Positions 61,381 through 64,000 of a stretch of 64,000 nucleotides of DNA are shown piece after piece; within the stretch, counting starts at the first letter, position 1; each line of letters begins with the position of its first letter. The notes under the pieces are model-generated. The model searched no databases, had not been told where the DNA came from, and was given only the letters and a program-made list of their open reading frames with translations. Position numbers and translations under genes: made by a program. The stretch is taken from the NCBI RefSeq assembly GCF_009801115.1, contig NZ_VTOL01000012.1, positions 1-64,000 of the forward strand, read 5' to 3'. This DNA is from Dyadobacter sp. 3J3. Its GTDB lineage: Bacteria; Bacteroidota; Bacteroidia; Cytophagales; Spirosomataceae.

Positions 61381-62529
61381 ATGCAAAAAAAAGTATACCT
61401 CTCGAAAAATAATTTTAATGATGACGAAAATGCTTCGTTAAGAGAGTTAATTCATAGCATACAAGACTGGACGCACTACTTTTCCCACAAATGGCGTTTA
61501 ATACTGCTTTCTGGTGTGTTTGGAGGAGCTTTGGGCTTAGTTTACGCAATTCTTAAAACGCCTGTCTACACAGCTACTACCAGTTTCGTACTAGAAGAGG
61601 GTAACAAAGGTGGCGGGCTTCGAAGCTATGCGGGGCTGGCATCAACCTTTGGTGTGGATCTGGGGGGCGGGGGTGGTGGACTTTTTGAGGGGGAGAATAT
61701 TCTAGAGTTATACAGGTCCCGCAACATGATAACTCAAACGCTTCTTACGGAAGGAGAGTTTGGTGGAAAAAAGCAATTGCTTATAGATCGTTATATTCAA
61801 TTTAACGAGCTAAAAGAAAAGTGGGATAAAAAACCCACATTAAGAAACATTAAATTCATTCCAAATAATATTTATAGTACACCTCAACTGCAGCTTTTGC
61901 ATGACAGTATTATTGGAACCGTTGTGAATACTATAGATAAATCATACCTCAACGCTTTGAAAAAAGATAAGAAGTTAAACATTCTGTATGTGACAGTCAC
62001 CAGCCCTGATGAGCTTTTTTCAATGACTTTTAATCAAAAGCTCGTTGAAAATGTGAATAATTTTTATCTTGATACGAAAACAAAAAAATCTCTGGAAAAT
62101 GTGGCCATCTTACAGGCGAAAACAGATTCGGTAAGAACCATAATGACCGGAGCTATCAATAAAGCTGTTGTAATTGCGGATGCCACGCCTAATCAAAATC
62201 CAACGCGTATGGCACAACGGATCGCACCTATTCAAAATGCAAAACTTAACGGAGAGATACACCAGCAAGTTCTAGGAACGCTGATACAAAATTTGGAATT
62301 AGCTAAAATCTCTCTTTTGCGGGAAACTCCACTTATACAAATTGTAGACTTTCCAGTATTACCTCTGACCAAAGAAAAAACAAGCAAAGCAAAAAGTATT
62401 ATTTTGGGCGGTATAACTATTGGCTTATTGTTTCTCTTTTTCTTGGCAATCCGACGAATCATAAGAATAGCCTTAGCCTCATCTCCTTTGGTCAAAACAA
62501 ATAAACTGGCAGACGAACCTATAAATTAG
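61381..62529 (+). CDS. Wzz-type polysaccharide chain-length determinant
   Basis: 382 residues with a first transmembrane segment at about 39-58, a long periplasmic helical domain, and a second segment at about 340-357 followed by a basic cytoplasmic tail. A Gly-rich stretch (DLGGGGGGLFEGE) lies after the first strands. There are no Walker motifs, so it lacks the BY-kinase domain of Wzc and is the O-antigen/EPS co-polymerase type. It sets polymer length together with Wzy and sits between the export protein and the flippase in the operon. Confidence 0.88.
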   Translation: MQKKVYLSKNNFNDDENASLRELIHSIQDWTHYFSHKWRLILLSGVFGGALGLVYAILKTPVYTATTSFVLEEGNKGGGLRSYAGLASTFGVDLGGGGGGLFEGENILELYRSRNMITQTLLTEGEFGGKKQLLIDRYIQFNELKEKWDKKPTLRNIKFIPNNIYSTPQLQLLHDSIIGTVVNTIDKSYLNALKKDKKLNILYVTVTSPDELFSMTFNQKLVENVNNFYLDTKTKKSLENVAILQAKTDSVRTIMTGAINKAVVIADATPNQNPTRMAQRIAPIQNAKLNGEIHQQVLGTLIQNLELAKISLLRETPLIQIVDFPVLPLTKEKTSKAKSIILGGITIGLLFLFFLAIRRIIRIALASSPLVKTNKLADEPIN

Positions 62530-62664
62530 TATCATTTAAAGATTTATTTAGAAAACCATTTTTCAAAATACCCACTATTGCTGGTAGGCTATGTATTCCG
62601 GTTTTTTCATAAAGAAATATTATTTAACTAATTACAAGCGGCTGGAACTTATCTTATTTTGAGT

Positions 62665-62693
62665 TTTGTAGACTAAGCTGCTTGGTCTACAAA
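62665..62693. promoter_or_regulatory. Strong inverted repeat upstream of the flippase gene
   Basis: TTTGTAGAC (62665-62673) pairs with GTCTACAAA (62685-62693), and AAGC/GCTT pairs within the loop. It lacks a T-run on the plus strand, so it is not a typical terminator. It lies 33 bases before the TTG start of the flippase gene and may be an mRNA structure affecting expression. Confidence 0.4.
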
Positions 62694-62725
62694 GTAAAAC
62701 TAATCATGAAGTTTAACGTAATAAT

Positions 62726-64000
62726 TTGAAGAACCGACTCATAAGTATTATTCAAAAACTGGATATAGATAGCTCTATTTTTTGGTCAGTCGTAAATAGG
62801 GGACTTGGGGTTATCAGGGCGCCACTTACCATTTTTTTTATTGTAAAATATCTTTCCACTGAGGAACAAGGTACTTGGTATACCTTTACCAGTTTGGGAG
62901 CCCTGACGATGTTAGCTGACCTGGGTTTTGCCACAATAACAACACAATTCGTTAGCCATGAATATGCACATTTACGTTTTGAAGGAGACCTAATAGCAGG
63001 TGATGACGATCGACTGGATAGGTTTATCGCATTTATTTACTTTTCGGTTAAGTTTTACATTAAGGTCTCACTTGCCGCAATAGCTATTTTGATAGGCGCC
63101 GGAGTATTGTATTTCGGACCAGTTGATACCCACTTACTGTTCATCTGGATTGCCTATTCATTTATCGGTGGGCTTGGAATGCTTACGGCAATGTTTCAGG
63201 CAATATATCAGGGATTAAATAAGGTTAAAGAGATACATATCAATATTCTGTTCAATAGTTTTCTTGTTACATTTTTCACCTGTTTAACCTTATTTCTTGG
63301 GTTCAAAATATGGGCATTGGTGATCGGCATTTTTCTAGGAACCCTTCTTGCCACCATTGGGCTTTTTAGAATGGGCAAGGCATTTTGGACGCAAGTGTAT
63401 TCATACAGGATAAAAGATAAATATAATTTCTTAGACGAAACATTGAGCTTACAGGTTCGATACGCCGTTTCATTTATTGCCACATACTTAATAGCATTTT
63501 TGTACGTCCCTGCTATATATAAATTTGTAGGTGCCAAAGAAGCAGGACAAGTTGGATTAATTATCTCAGTTATGATTGCTCTCTCTTCGGTAGCTTACAG
63601 CTGGACACAAACCAAAATTCCGACATTTAATATTCTGGTTTCTCAAAACAAGACCAATGAGTTAGACCTGTTAGTAAAAAAAGCAACAATACAATCGGCA
63701 TTTGTCTTTATCACTTTATCAATTTTGTTAGTGATTATTGTTAGCGTCATGCCAGCTACTTTTTTGGCTAAATATGCTACACGCATACCCGATATCGAAA
63801 TAATTATTTTATACATTTTTTCTCAGTTTTCTTTGCTTTTACTTAATAGCCTAACTATTTATCTAAGAGCCTTCAAAAAAGAGCCTCTTATGAACATTCA
63901 GGTATTAAGTTCGATACTTTTGTTAATTTCTATTGGGTTTATTTTAAAACGAGGCTTGGGACTATATACTTTTTTACTTTCGGTAAATTTATATTCGTGG
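62726..64000 (+). CDS. Wzx-type polysaccharide flippase (3' truncated by window)
   Basis: 425 codons are open from a TTG at 62726 to the window end; no stop is reached. In-frame TAA at 62714-62716 prevents an earlier start, and the first in-frame ATG falls in the second membrane helix, so TTG is the best start. The chain has repeated hydrophobic segments, WYTFTSLGALTMLADLGFAT in the second, and a GLGMLTAMFQAIYQG segment, fitting the MATE/Wzx polysaccharide_synt group. It would flip the lipid-linked repeat unit across the inner membrane for polymerisation by Wzy. It lies 196 bases after Wzz. Confidence 0.85.
   Translation, partial: MKNRLISIIQKLDIDSSIFWSVVNRGLGVIRAPLTIFFIVKYLSTEEQGTWYTFTSLGALTMLADLGFATITTQFVSHEYAHLRFEGDLIAGDDDRLDRFIAFIYFSVKFYIKVSLAAIAILIGAGVLYFGPVDTHLLFIWIAYSFIGGLGMLTAMFQAIYQGLNKVKEIHINILFNSFLVTFFTCLTLFLGFKIWALVIGIFLGTLLATIGLFRMGKAFWTQVYSYRIKDKYNFLDETLSLQVRYAVSFIATYLIAFLYVPAIYKFVGAKEAGQVGLIISVMIALSSVAYSWTQTKIPTFNILVSQNKTNELDLLVKKATIQSAFVFITLSILLVIIVSVMPATFLAKYATRIPDIEIIILYIFSQFSLLLLNSLTIYLRAFKKEPLMNIQVLSSILLLISIGFILKRGLGLYTFLLSVNLYSW

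Overview
The window looks like chromosome of a Bacteroidota bacterium, most likely order Cytophagales and Dyadobacter/Spirosoma-like. That placement is inferred from gene content: a SusC/SusD pair, TonB receptors with CarboxypepD-type N-termini, DUF4249 and CRTAC1-like lipoproteins, a moaC-mogA fusion, and recurrent TAnnTTTG -7 promoter elements. Base composition is moderately AT-rich and similar throughout. I see no rRNA, tRNA, CRISPR array, complete insertion sequence or prophage. About 40 protein genes account for nearly all the sequence.

Left part (1-20.2 kb). After the tail of a gene that enters from the left come two large paralogous sorbosone-dehydrogenase-like/HEAT proteins, one with and one without a cytochrome c domain (218-6167). 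Small secreted proteins and an esterase follow. A compact molybdenum-cofactor operon, transcribed leftward as moeA-moaD-moaE-moaCB-moaA (9021-12894), is next. Then come housekeeping genes: a lytic transglycosylase, a cyclophilin, a vSGLT-like sodium/sugar symporter, a membrane-anchored zinc peptidase, purH, and an SDR protein whose catalytic motif is degenerate.

Middle part (20.2-37.1 kb) is almost entirely cell-envelope uptake machinery on the minus strand. One locus is kelch lipoprotein - DUF4249 lipoprotein - TonB receptor - small lipoprotein. The second is SusC - SusD - two 1.1-kb-residue FG-GAP/ASPIC-UnbV surface lipoproteins. Neither locus carries a recognisable glycoside hydrolase, polysaccharide lyase or sulfatase. 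The FG-GAP pair appears to have its own promoter, with a perfect palindrome over the predicted start of transcription.

Right part (37.5-58.5 kb). A D-2-hydroxyacid-dehydrogenase-like FAD/Fe-S protein converges on an MFS transporter. arfB and a Trp/Tyr-rich DUF6600-like protein follow. An L-rhamnose catabolic group comes next: an AraR-like GntR regulator, rhaI, and a fused rhamnulose-1-phosphate aldolase/lactaldehyde dehydrogenase, with the kinase absent. A prolyl oligopeptidase, a 7TMR-DISM hybrid histidine kinase, an S15-type hydrolase, a propeller lipoprotein and aspS complete this part.

Right end (58.5-64 kb). This is the beginning of an exopolysaccharide or O-antigen cluster on the plus strand: a large multi-SLBB outer-membrane export protein, a Wzz-type chain-length protein and a Wzx-type flippase that runs off the window.

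No single locus can be declared a new system from sequence alone. The best candidates are the enzyme-free SusCD/twin FG-GAP locus with its operator-like palindrome, the heme/heme-less dehydrogenase pair, and the kelch-DUF4249-TonB receptor locus.
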